A stretch of DNA of 64,000 nucleotides, from assembly GCA_030447305.1 (NCBI GenBank), contig JAUJPC010000001.1, forward strand, positions 184,782-248,781. The letters run 5' to 3'. Every line of letters starts with the position of its first letter. Within the stretch, counting starts at the first letter, position 1. This stretch comes from Actinomycetota bacterium (GTDB lineage: Bacteria > Actinomycetota > CADDZG01 > JAHWKV01). The notes under the pieces were generated by a model that worked only from the letters and a program-made list of their open reading frames with translations, was not told the DNA's origin and searched no databases. Positions 8,389 to 17,500 of the stretch are shown in pieces. The position numbers and the translations under genes were made by a program.

Positions 8389-9026
8389 GACATCCCCAGA
8401 AATGTGCTCAGGAAGATCCGGCGGATGACTGAATCCGGAATCGGCAAGTCCTGGGCCTGACCCAGCAGCAGCATGGAGAGGATCATCCTGGGTCCTCGTT
8501 GCGCCATGTCCGCCAGGTAGTCCCAGTCGATGTCCTGCCGTCCGATGACGCCAAGCGCGTTGAACCAGTAAACGGCGGTGTCTTCTTTGAGGGCCAGCGC
8601 CTGGCTCAGGACGTAGTCCTCGGGGCTGATCAGGCGGACCCTGGTGCCAAAGACCTCCACCATGGATCCGCGCTCGAGCATGTGCGGCTCGAGGTACAGC
8701 GGTCCTGCCATCTCGAAGATCAGGTCCACCGTGATGCCGTTCTTGCGGGCTTTGAATAGCCACTGCGGAAAGGTCTGGTCTGTCTCGAACCCGGCCTCAT
8801 CGAACGCCTTCAGCAGGGGCTTGGCCGATCGGGGGTCGATCATCAAGTCGATGTCGCCCATCGGCCCCGGCCGGCCCCACGTCACAGACGCCATGCTTCC
8901 GGCTGCCAGATAGGGAATCTGCCTCGTCTCTAGGATGGAGATTGCTTCGGCGAGTATCTCTGCATACTGCTCCTCACGCCCCGGGTAGGCATGATCCGTG
9001 CGGAACTTGGACTGGACGACTCGCAT
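8385..9026 (-). CDS. Nucleotidyltransferase-fold protein
   Basis: 213 residues. AAGSMASVTWGRPGPMGDIDLMI gives the Gly-Ser...Asp-x-Asp pattern of the DNA polymerase beta/nucleotidyltransferase superfamily, with a third acidic residue likely in VDLIFE. Such stand-alone proteins include AbiEii-like and kanamycin nucleotidyltransferase-like enzymes and many uncharacterised housekeeping forms. No antitoxin-like partner is adjacent; the overlap with the BON gene argues for an operon role. First gene of the leftward cluster. Confidence 0.7.
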   Translation of the reverse strand: MRVVQSKFRTDHAYPGREEQYAEILAEAISILETRQIPYLAAGSMASVTWGRPGPMGDIDLMIDPRSAKPLLKAFDEAGFETDQTFPQWLFKARKNGITVDLIFEMAGPLYLEPHMLERGSMVEVFGTRVRLISPEDYVLSQALALKEDTAVYWFNALGVIGRQDIDWDYLADMAQRGPRMILSMLLLGQAQDLPIPDSVIRRIFLSTFLGMS

Positions 9027-9087
9027 GGACTGGCTTTACCCCTAATTTCCGACCCCTAACGGCGGCCCCGCCCGAGCTGGAGGGACC

Positions 9088-10407
9088 TTAGGCGGCTTGC
9101 GCAGCCATCCAGTTTCGGATCTGGAGATCGAGGGACTGCTGGTCGAGCGAGAACAGCTGCTGCAGGGACGCATCCGTAGTGCTGACGGCAAGGTCCTCGA
9201 TCGCCTGCCTGCCCTCCGGAGTGCTGGAGCTCTCGGGTAACCGGTTGTAGAGATCGCGGGCTGCAACCCGGGAGTACGAGCGATAGAACTCCCAGTACTT
9301 CTCCGCGCCGAAGGTCTCGATCAGGTACCATGCCGCGGCTGCGGAGTAGGCGTACTCCAGTGAGGCACCTTCCCGGCTGGACTCATGCTCCCCTAGATTG
9401 GAGGCCCTGGTTAGTCTCTCGATGGTGATTCCGCCGAACTGGTTGCGTCGCAGGCCGTTGCGCCAGATGGCGACCGGGCGGGTGCCCGCCAGGAACATGG
9501 CGGCCGACTCGCTGACCCACGCCGGGGTGAACGGCCGGGTGTGCTGCGCCACCGCCAGGTGGCCGAGCTCGTGGCGAAGGGTCTCCAGGGCGGCGCCGTC
9601 TTGGTGCAGCTTGCGGCTGTTTATCACCATCTGCCGGCTGAGCACGCGGATCGTCTGAGGAGTCACCTCGTATGAAGTCTCCACCTGTGCGATGGCGGAG
9701 ACGGGTCCGAGCGTGGCGCTGGACATCTTCAGGTACTCTTCGTCGTCTCTGGCGATGAGCACGACGTAGCGGTTCTCCAGCGGAAAGGTGATCTTCCCGT
9801 CCAGCTGGGCGCGGGCCTCCTCTGCTTCCCTGAGGATCCGATCGGGGTCCGGCAGCTCGGGGCGATACAGGGCCAGGAAGTGTTCGGACTGCTTGCTCTG
9901 AATGGGCCCGGAGGCCCAGACCGGGAGGCCCGTTCCCGGCCTGAGGGCTGCGCTGGTCACCGTCCACCGGTCGTCCACCTCGGCGAAGTCGTAAAGAAGG
10001 GAGATGCGGAACGAGTTGTCCTCGGGGAGGCCCTCGTAGCGGTAGAGCAGGTCCACCTCGACTGCCTTTAAGGTGCCTTCCCGCAGGGCCCCTTCCTGGA
10101 CCCGCACGGAGCTCTGACGGGGCCGCATTTTCAGGCCTGTCACCGGAACTGCCACGGCGCCGATGGCGATGGGCCGTTCAACCTCCTGGGCGGCTGGGGA
10201 GGCGGTACTGAGAAACCCCTGGATGTTCCTTGCGGCCAGCAGCTCTACCCGCTGGGCGAGAAACCTTTCGAGCCGTTGCCGCACTCCGGGCTGTTGAACG
10301 GCAGTTGTCGAGCCGATGCATCCGGGCAGGACGAGCAGCAGGGTCAGCAGGAGGGCTACTGCGCGCGGAACCTTTCCAGGCCGGCGGGAGTGCCGGCGTA
10401 GGTCTAA
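9088..10407 (-). CDS. Lipoprotein with MA-clan (HExxH) metallopeptidase-like domain; start unclear
   Basis: About 440 residues. A hydrophobic stretch ending LLLVLPGC is a lipobox, so the mature protein should be anchored on the outer face of the membrane. LRHELGHLAVAQH carries HExxH, and WVSESAAMFLAG supplies a downstream Glu, as in gluzincin peptidases of the MA-like type. The N-terminal half is an unassigned alpha/beta region. No ATG, GTG or TTG occurs in frame between the signal sequence and the lexA stop region; the given right end is only the upstream limit. Either a rare start codon or a sequence error is involved. It follows lexA on the same strand. Confidence 0.65.
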   Translation of the reverse strand, partial: LDLRRHSRRPGKVPRAVALLLTLLLVLPGCIGSTTAVQQPGVRQRLERFLAQRVELLAARNIQGFLSTASPAAQEVERPIAIGAVAVPVTGLKMRPRQSSVRVQEGALREGTLKAVEVDLLYRYEGLPEDNSFRISLLYDFAEVDDRWTVTSAALRPGTGLPVWASGPIQSKQSEHFLALYRPELPDPDRILREAEEARAQLDGKITFPLENRYVVLIARDDEEYLKMSSATLGPVSAIAQVETSYEVTPQTIRVLSRQMVINSRKLHQDGAALETLRHELGHLAVAQHTRPFTPAWVSESAAMFLAGTRPVAIWRNGLRRNQFGGITIERLTRASNLGEHESSREGASLEYAYSAAAAWYLIETFGAEKYWEFYRSYSRVAARDLYNRLPESSSTPEGRQAIEDLAVSTTDASLQQLFSLDQQSLDLQIRNWMAAQAA

Positions 10408-10408
10408 G

Positions 10409-11071
10409 CTAGAGCCTGCGAACGAGCGCCACCGCCTTGCCCAGGATCCTGAGGTCGGCCGGCGCAGATATGGGTTGCATGGTGGGGTTGGCCGGGACCA
10501 GCAGGACTCTGCCCCCCTCTTTCCGCAGCCGCTTGATGGTTGCCTCAGCTTCCCCTGTCTCCCCGTAGACCTGCGCGGCAACAATGTCGCCGTTCGACGC
10601 ATCCTGCTGACTTCGGATGACGATGAGGTCGCCATCAAGGATACCTGCGTCGATCATGCTTTCACCTTTGATGGTGAGCACAAAGTGATTCGTTTCGGAG
10701 ATGAACTCGCGAGGAAACGGCAGAATTCCTTCGAGGTTCTGCTCGGCCAGAGAGGTGGGCCCGGCCGCGATCGAGCCGTAAATCGGAAGGTCTGTGACTG
10801 TACGGTCCTCGGCCGGCACCGGTGCCGACGCCGTGGTGCTCCGCCAGCGCACCTCAATAGCGCGCGGCTTGGTGGGATCCCGCCGGATGTAGCCGCGGTC
10901 CTCGAGGCTACCCAGATGGGCGTGCACGGTGCTAGGAGAGCTGAGCCCCACCGCCTCGCAGATCTCCCTTACCGCGGGTGGGAATCCCCTTGTCTCCACC
11001 GTTTCCACGATGAAATCCAGGATGGCCCTTTGCTTGAGGGTCAGGTCGGATCCGTCCAGTTTGTTATCCAT
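10409..11071 (-). CDS. lexA: LexA, SOS repressor
   Basis: 220 residues. An N-terminal winged helix (LTLKQRAILDFI...SSPSTVHAHLGSLEDRGYI) precedes the S24 self-cleavage domain. The cleavage bond is Ala103-Gly104 (SIAAGP), the catalytic serine Ser138 (GESM) and the lysine Lys180. RecA filaments trigger autocleavage and derepression. The ATG is chosen because GGAAGGG lies 7 bases before it; an ATG six codons upstream lacks a ribosome site. The promoter region carries three LexA boxes, so autoregulation is expected. Confidence 0.96.
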   Translation of the reverse strand: MDNKLDGSDLTLKQRAILDFIVETVETRGFPPAVREICEAVGLSSPSTVHAHLGSLEDRGYIRRDPTKPRAIEVRWRSTTASAPVPAEDRTVTDLPIYGSIAAGPTSLAEQNLEGILPFPREFISETNHFVLTIKGESMIDAGILDGDLIVIRSQQDASNGDIVAAQVYGETGEAEATIKRLRKEGGRVLLVPANPTMQPISAPADLRILGKAVALVRRL

Positions 11072-11108
11072 CAAAGTCCCTTCCACCATATGGGCCGCGG
11101 GCCCGGGA

Positions 11109-11122
11109 CAAACGTACGTTCG
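11109..11122. promoter_or_regulatory. LexA box 1
   Basis: CAAACGTACGTTCG, one mismatch from the actinobacterial SOS box CGAAC-N4-GTTCG. It lies closest to lexA, downstream of the lexA promoter proposed here. Confidence 0.75.
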
Positions 11123-11130
11123 ATTAAACC

Positions 11131-11158
11131 TTGACTCGAACAGGCGTTCTGTTACAGT
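11131..11158 (+). promoter_or_regulatory. Promoter of the LysM gene
   Basis: TTGACT (11131-11136), 16-base spacer, TACAGT (11153-11158). LexA box 2 fills the spacer. Predicted transcription start is close to base 11165, the ATG itself, so the mRNA may be leaderless. Confidence 0.65.
11137..11150. promoter_or_regulatory. LexA box 2
   Basis: CGAACAGGCGTTCT, one mismatch from CGAAC-N4-GTTCG, placed exactly between the -35 and -10 of the rightward promoter. A bound repressor would block RNA polymerase directly. Confidence 0.8.
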
Positions 11159-11161
11159 GCC

Positions 11162-11189
11162 ATTATGCAGAACGCACGTTCGAAGTCAA
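11162..11189 (-). promoter_or_regulatory. Promoter of lexA
   Basis: On the minus strand TTGACT (11189-11184), 16-base spacer, CATAAT (11167-11162). LexA box 3 fills the spacer. This promoter faces and overlaps the start of the divergent gene. Confidence 0.6.
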
Positions 11190-11548
11190 TCACTCCCCGT
11201 GCGGTCGAGGGCCGGCAACACCCTGCGGCCGGTGGCGCGTCGCAGATTCCTCTGGTGGCTGATGGACCGGTTCCTCAAGCTACGCAGCTTCGCCTAGTTC
11301 TTGGCCGCATCGCCCTGTTCACGGTGATTCTGTGTGCCGTTGCCATGCTCGTGCCGCGGCTTGTGGCCGTGGCGTACACCGCCCCCCAGGCGCAACTCCA
11401 TGTTGTTGAGAAGGGCGAGACCCTGTGGGGTGTTGCCGGCGAGAATGCGGCCGGCCGGGACCCTCGAGACTACGTCGACCAGCTTCGCAGGATCAACCGG
11501 CTCTCCACACCCCAGATCGTTCCCGGCCAGACGCTTATCCTGCCCTAG
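11165..11548 (+). CDS. LysM membrane protein, probable SOS-induced division inhibitor (YneA/ChiZ-like)
   Basis: 127 residues: a disordered N-terminus, one membrane segment (about residues 46-70), then a single LysM domain (about 78-127: LHVVEKGETLWGVA...PQIVPGQTLILP) outside the cell. Placement divergent from lexA with a LexA box inside its promoter matches YneA in Bacillus and the lexA-adjacent LysM protein of mycobacteria, both SOS-linked and affecting septation or cell wall. No hydrolase domain is seen beyond LysM. No Shine-Dalgarno precedes the ATG, consistent with a leaderless transcript. Function is inferred from context and architecture. Confidence 0.75.
   Translation: MQNARSKSITPRAVEGRQHPAAGGASQIPLVADGPVPQATQLRLVLGRIALFTVILCAVAMLVPRLVAVAYTAPQAQLHVVEKGETLWGVAGENAAGRDPRDYVDQLRRINRLSTPQIVPGQTLILP
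11169..11182. promoter_or_regulatory. LexA box 3
   Basis: AGAACGCACGTTCG, one mismatch from CGAAC-N4-GTTCG. It overlaps both the lexA promoter spacer and the first codons of the rightward LysM gene. Confidence 0.8.
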
Positions 11549-11612
11549 TCACCCCGTCCCCCCACGCGATCCGAACGGTTTGTCATACCCGTGAAGTACC
11601 TTGGGCCCTAAG

Positions 11613-14564
11613 ATGAAAGGTGATCAAACCACTTCCCCCACCGATCAAAGGATTCCTTCATTGACCATTGGGGAGCAAGTGCTCCGCCACGCCGGGTCAC
11701 CGCTGCTGGTGCTGGGCGGCCCCGGTACCGGCAAGACCCGGCTGGTGGAAGACCGCTTTCTCCACCTCGCTACCCGGGCCGGAGTGGCACCTCACCGCAT
11801 CCTGCTGTTGTGCAGCAGCCGCGCGTACTCCATCCGGGCCCGGGAGCGGCTGGTGCGGTTGCTGCCGCAGGAAGCCACCGTGGAGGTCCCCGTCTACACC
11901 TGGCACGCTCTCGCTTACCACCTGGTCACCCGCCACTACCCTGTGCTCGGCTACGCCGAGCCCCCGGTCCTTCTGACCGCTTCCGAGCAGTGGGGAGCCG
12001 TTCGGGAGCTGCTGAACGCCGAGGACCCGGCCGCCTGGCCCCACTGGGGCGATCGGCTGAAGGAGAGGGCGTTCGCAGACGAGGTGGCCGATTTCTGCCT
12101 GCGGGTGGAACAGAGCCTCGAGTCGGCCGAGAGTCTGGCGGCTTTGGGGAGGACCAAGCCGGAGTGGGCCGAGGTCATCTCGTTCGTCGACGTATACCGT
12201 GCCCACCTCAAGAGGCGGGCGCGAATGGATTATGCCCAGCTCATCGCTTCCGCCGTCCGGCTCCTGGACCAGGACCGCGGCGTTGCCGAGGCGCTTCGGG
12301 ACCGGCTCCCGTACGTGATGGTTGACGACGGCCAGGACATGGGACAGGTGCATCTTGCGCTTGTCAAGCATCTGCGGACCGACAACCTTGTAGTCGCGGC
12401 CGATCCGGACAGCGGCATCGAGACGTTTCGGGGGGCCGAGCCGGACTGGGTCCACGGGTTCGGGAGGTGGTTCGGTCCCCACCGCACCGTCGTGCTCGAT
12501 GAGCACCGGCGGATCGGGGCTCCCCTGGCACCTGCTCTCGGGAACCTGATCCAATACCACGACGAGCTCGCCACCCATCGGCCCAGCCGGCCGGCGGAGC
12601 ACCCGACGGAATTCGAGTGCCGGCAGTATCAGTCCACGGTGGAGGAGGTCCAGTCCATCGCCCGCGAGCTGCGGCGCCTCCATGTGCTGGAGAAGGTGGC
12701 CTGGGCGGATATGGCGGTGCTCGTATCACAGCCGCGCTTCCTGCTGACTCCTCTGCAGCGGGCGTTGGAGATGAGCGATGTCCCGTTCCAGCCGATGCAG
12801 GGCGACCGGCCCCTGGCTGGCGAGCCGGTCGTCAAGTGCTTCCTGGACCTGGTCAGGGTCTCGCTGGGTGCAGGCCCGCACCGCCTCCTCCCGGACCTGT
12901 TAACGAGCCCCCTTGTCGGCCTTGATTACTCAACCCGGCGAGGTCTCGAGCGTGAGTCGTGGCGTAGCCGGCGCAGCCTGGAGGACGTGGTGGCGGAGGC
13001 GCCGGAAGCGGCAGAGCTGGCCAGGCTGGTCCCCTTGGTTCGGGAGCATCAGGACCAGGCCGACGAATGCTTTTGGCAGGTGTACTCCAAATCCTCCTAC
13101 TACCGGGAGCTGGAGGAGCAGGCGCTGTCCGACCACCAGGACCCGGCGAATGGCGCGATCGACGCCCTGATGGCGTTCAGTCACGGGCTGGAGCGCTTTG
13201 TCGAGCGGCGCCGGGGCGCCGGCACAATGGCGGAGTACCTGAACGAAGCCGCCCGCGCGGACTTCGGAGGGGAACCGTGGCTGGCGCCCTCGGCCGGCAG
13301 CAACCAGGGCGTTGCCATCTCCACTTTCCACGGCGCGAAGGGGCGGGAGTGGAAAGTGGTCATGGTCGCTGGTTGTCTGGACGCCTGGATCCCCAAGGGG
13401 CACCGGGCGCAGGGACTGTTCGATCCCTATCTGCTTCAGATCCCGGATGCGGTGAACCGTGAACTTGTCGCCATCTCCGAGGACCGCCGGACCTTCTACG
13501 TTGCCGCCTCGAGGGCGCGGGATCGGGTCGTCTTCACGGCGGCGCCGCCCAACGGCGGGCGCTCCCGCCCGAGCCGCTTCCTGTTCGAGCTGGCCGGGGA
13601 GGCCCCGGTTCAGGCATCTGCGGCAGAGCTTCCGCCGCTGACTCTCGGCGAGCAGGCCGCAAGTCTCAGAAAGTGCCTGGCAACCAAGGCCGCTTCCCAG
13701 GCGGAGAAGGTGGCTGCAGTCATAGCCCTGTCCGAGATTCCCGGCACCGATCCGTCCGGCTGGTACGGGCGTCTGGGCTGGACCACCGGAGCCGGCCCGC
13801 TGGTCGAGGGTGAGCTCCGTACCTCGTACTCGCGGCTCAGCGTCTTTGAGAACTGCGGCCTGCAGTACGTCCTTCAGTCGGTCCTGGGGCTCGATCCGGC
13901 TTCCACCTACTCCATGAAGTTCGGCACCTGGATCCACGCACTGATCCAGGCGTGGCATGAAGGCAGGATCTCCGATCCGCAGACGCTCCAGCAGGAGTAC
14001 GCTCAGATCTTCGACGAGTCGATCTTTCCCAACACCACCATCGCCCGGCAGTTCCGGCGGGACGGATTGAAGATGCTGGAGGTCTTCTACCGGCACGAGG
14101 CGGCGTCCGGTGAGAACGTGATTGCCGAGAAGCAGTTTGAGTTTCCGTACGCCGGGGCGGTCCTGCGTGGCCGGATCGACCGAATGGACCGCAAGAACAA
14201 GGGCAAGGCGGTCATCCTCACGGACTACAAAACCGCCAAGTGGGCGCCGAGCTACGTCGAGGCACAAAGCTCGCTTCAGCTTGCCATCTACCACCTGGCG
14301 GCCAAGACGGACACCAAGCTAAAGGAACTCGGCGAGCCGATGCTCGCCCGGCTCGTCTACCCGGGTGCGTTCCGCCGGGATGGCTCGTACCAGGTGCTCA
14401 CCCAGAACGCCGAGCAGGCCGAGAAGGTCATCGAGCAGCTTCCCGGCATCATCGCAAATGTACGGGCTGAGGATTTCCGGCCCAGCCCGCACGCCGACTG
14501 TCACTTCTGCAAGATGCGGCCGCTGTGCCCGCTCTATCCCGACGGCCAGGAGGTGGAGGTATGA
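11613..14564 (+). CDS. adnA: AdnA-like helicase-nuclease subunit (UvrD-type motor + RecB-type nuclease)
   Basis: About 983 residues. Motor: Walker A GGPGTGKT, then a Walker B region reading VMVDDGQDMG where most UvrD-family motors have DExQD, helicase motif HGAKGREWKVV, and VAASRARDRV. The C-terminal PD-(D/E)XK domain has GRIDRMD...LTDYKT. One upstream Cys (ENCGLQY) plus CHFCKMRPLC form a four-Cys iron-sulfur nuclease site as in AddB/AdnA. With the next gene it should form the AdnAB heterodimer that resects double-strand breaks before RecA loading. Start ATG at 11613; a TTG four codons earlier is also possible. The stop overlaps adnB. Confidence 0.85.
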   Translation: MKGDQTTSPTDQRIPSLTIGEQVLRHAGSPLLVLGGPGTGKTRLVEDRFLHLATRAGVAPHRILLLCSSRAYSIRARERLVRLLPQEATVEVPVYTWHALAYHLVTRHYPVLGYAEPPVLLTASEQWGAVRELLNAEDPAAWPHWGDRLKERAFADEVADFCLRVEQSLESAESLAALGRTKPEWAEVISFVDVYRAHLKRRARMDYAQLIASAVRLLDQDRGVAEALRDRLPYVMVDDGQDMGQVHLALVKHLRTDNLVVAADPDSGIETFRGAEPDWVHGFGRWFGPHRTVVLDEHRRIGAPLAPALGNLIQYHDELATHRPSRPAEHPTEFECRQYQSTVEEVQSIARELRRLHVLEKVAWADMAVLVSQPRFLLTPLQRALEMSDVPFQPMQGDRPLAGEPVVKCFLDLVRVSLGAGPHRLLPDLLTSPLVGLDYSTRRGLERESWRSRRSLEDVVAEAPEAAELARLVPLVREHQDQADECFWQVYSKSSYYRELEEQALSDHQDPANGAIDALMAFSHGLERFVERRRGAGTMAEYLNEAARADFGGEPWLAPSAGSNQGVAISTFHGAKGREWKVVMVAGCLDAWIPKGHRAQGLFDPYLLQIPDAVNRELVAISEDRRTFYVAASRARDRVVFTAAPPNGGRSRPSRFLFELAGEAPVQASAAELPPLTLGEQAASLRKCLATKAASQAEKVAAVIALSEIPGTDPSGWYGRLGWTTGAGPLVEGELRTSYSRLSVFENCGLQYVLQSVLGLDPASTYSMKFGTWIHALIQAWHEGRISDPQTLQQEYAQIFDESIFPNTTIARQFRRDGLKMLEVFYRHEAASGENVIAEKQFEFPYAGAVLRGRIDRMDRKNKGKAVILTDYKTAKWAPSYVEAQSSLQLAIYHLAAKTDTKLKELGEPMLARLVYPGAFRRDGSYQVLTQNAEQAEKVIEQLPGIIANVRAEDFRPSPHADCHFCKMRPLCPLYPDGQEVEV

Positions 14565-17500
14565 CCACATGTCTGAGGGCGAGTGCGGCCGTTCGAGCGG
14601 CTATGCGGGGCAACGACCCAACCGACGAGCAGTGGGTGGCAATCTCCCACCCGCCCGAACCGCTGGCCATCATCGCCGGGGCCGGTAGCGGCAAGACCGC
14701 GATCATGGCGGCTCGCATGGTGTGGATGGTCGAGGAGGGGATAGTCCGGCCGTCTCAGATTCTCGGTCTCACCTTCACCAACAAGGCGGCCAACGAGCTC
14801 GAGGAACGCATCGGATTGGCCTTCTCCGAGATGGATCCAGCGCCTTTGGAGCTGCCGACGGTGTCCACGTACAACTCATTCGCCGACCGGATCGTCCGCC
14901 AGGAAGGCGTGCGGGTGGGCATAGACCCCGAGTCGTCACTGCTGTCGCAAGCGCAGACCTGGCAGCTGCTGGCCGAGTCGCTGAACCACGTGGAGCCGTT
15001 CGATGCGATCGATTCCCGCTCCATTGCCTCGCTGACCAAGACCGCTCTCGGACTGGCCGACCAGTGCGCCAACAACTATGTGACCCCCGAACAGGTGGCG
15101 GCCGAGGACCGGCGGATCATGGAACGGGAGGCGGCGTATGAGAAGGAGGTCCTCGTTAACTCCGCGCGGCGAAGCGAGCTCGCCCGAGTCGTTAGGGCCT
15201 ATCAGGACCTCAAGGGGAGGCGCCGCTGCATGGACTTCGGTGACCAGGTGACCAAGGCGGTGGAGATCCTTCAGACCTGGGCGTCCGTGGCGGCCGATTT
15301 GCGCCAGCGGTATCCCGCCATCCTGCTGGACGAGTACCAGGACACTAACGTCGCCCAACGCCGCATGATGCAGGCGCTGGCGCCGCACGGCAGCAATGTC
15401 ACTGCGGTCGGGGATGCCCGGCAGAACATCTTTCAGTGGCGCGGCTCCACGTTGTTCAACCTGATCGATTTCCCTCGCCGCCACTTCCTGAGGGCGGGCG
15501 GGCAGCCGCACGAGTACCTTTCTTTATCCGACAACTTCCGCAGCGGCTCCCTGGTGGTTGAGGTGGCCAATGCGGTCATCGACCGGGTGTCTGCCGAGCG
15601 CCGGCCGGGCCGGCCGCTGGCCGCCGTTGCCTCCAACGGCGAGGGGTTCGTGGGAACTGCTCTGCTGTCGGACCAGCGCGCGGAGGCCAAGTTCATTGCC
15701 GCCGAGATCCGGAAGTTCCACGGCCGGCCGGTCGCACTCGGCAGGCCGGTCACCGGGTGGAGGGACTTCGCGATCCTGGTCCGGCGCAAGGCTCACATGG
15801 GCCTGATCTACTCAGTGCTCAAAGAAAACGAGATCCCGGTGGAGGTCACCGGCCTGGGCGGCCTGCTTCAGATCCCGGAGGTCATGGACACCGTGGCGTG
15901 GCTGCGGATGATTGCCGAGCCTGGCCCCTCCAGCAACCGATGGCTGGCGCGCATCCTGATGGGCCCCCGTTTCCGCATCTCCTACCGGGATATCGCCATC
16001 CTGGCCCGCTGGGCGGCCGGACGTACCCGGGAGCTGAGCGATTCGAAGCGGCAGCTGAGCGAGTCGAAGACGGCGGATGTTCTCCAAGAAGCCGCAGTGG
16101 TCGTTCCCAATGAAACGGACTACGAGCCGGACGACGTGGCGTTCTCGCTTCTCGAAGCCCTGGATCACCTGGAGCTCATACCGCAGCTGCCTTCCGACGC
16201 CCTGGAAAGGCTGCTGCGAATGCGGGCCGAGCTGTGGGCGTTGCGAGCCCACGCCTCAGCTCCTCTGCTGGACCTGGTTCAGCGAATCATGACCGACACC
16301 GGCATCTCGGACGCGCTGGCGGCGAGCCCCCGCCAGGATGCAGCGGCTTCGATGGGCAATCTTCGCCAGTTCATGAGCCTGGTGGCCAACTTCGCCCCCC
16401 TCTCCGGTGAGCCCTCGCTGACAGAGTTCCTGGAGTACCTGGATGCGGCCGAGGATGCCGAGGACACGATGGAGCTCGAGGTCACACCCACTGAGGATTC
16501 GGTCAAGCTGACCACGATCCATGGGGCGAAGGGCCTGGAGTTCGAGGTGGTGTTTGTCCCGGGCGTGGCAGCTTTCGAGAACCCGAAGGGCGAAAGGGTG
16601 TACTCCATCTTTCCGGACGAGCGAGCATCCAACCCGATGATCTCCTACGGACAGCTTCCCTACGGGGTCCGCGAGGATGCTCGGCATCTGCCCAACCCGG
16701 TCACGGTGGATCCGCAGGGGAACAAGGTCCTCAAGAAGAAGACGCATTTCACCAGGGAGTTGAAGGAGCGGGCGGTCGAGGACGAGAGGCGCCTGTACTA
16801 CGTAGCGCTCACGCGGGCTCGCCAGCGCCTGTACGTAACCGCCTCCTGGTGGTACGAGCGGCAGCGCCGGCCCCACGGTCCATCGATCTTCTTCGATGAG
16901 GTCGCCGGGCTGGATGCGGTTGAAAACCTGATCCGAGCCGAGGCGCCGTTGAACAGCCCCTTGATGGCGGAGCTCGAGGCCAGGGCGGTCTGGCCGCCTG
17001 TGGTACGCAATCTGTTCGAGTCCACCTCCGCGTTTCCCCAGGGCCCGGTAGAGGCACTGGAGGATGTGCTGACCGGCAAGAGGGCCGCTGCCGATCTGCT
17101 GAACGCTTTGGACGATGCGGAAAGAGCGATGGCCGAAGATCTGCTGACGGAGCACCGGCGACACACCGCCGCGCTCGGCAGAACGGCCAGGGAGGAGATG
17201 CCGGTGGCCAACCATCCCGGACGCCTCCTCACGGCCAGCCAGGCGGTGGGGCTGGCATCGGGTCGAATGACCGAGCGGCAGCTCGCCAGGCCGCTGCCCC
17301 AAAAGCCCTCGTCGGGCGCGAGGATCGGCGTCGAGATCCATCGCTGGATCGAGGAGCGAGCCCGTGGACTGACCGGACTTGCGGACGAGGAGGGCCTGGA
17401 CTCCGCCGGCTCCCACGTTGATGCCGGCCGTCTGGCGGGGCTCAAAGCCATCTGGGAGGAGCAGTACTCGCGCCGAACGCTGGCAAGCCTGCCCGGAGGA

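Noticed and set aside
12930..14294. 454-codon open frame antisense to adnA
   Set aside because: It is a GC-skew shadow of a clearly coding gene; no ribosome site and no recognisable protein.
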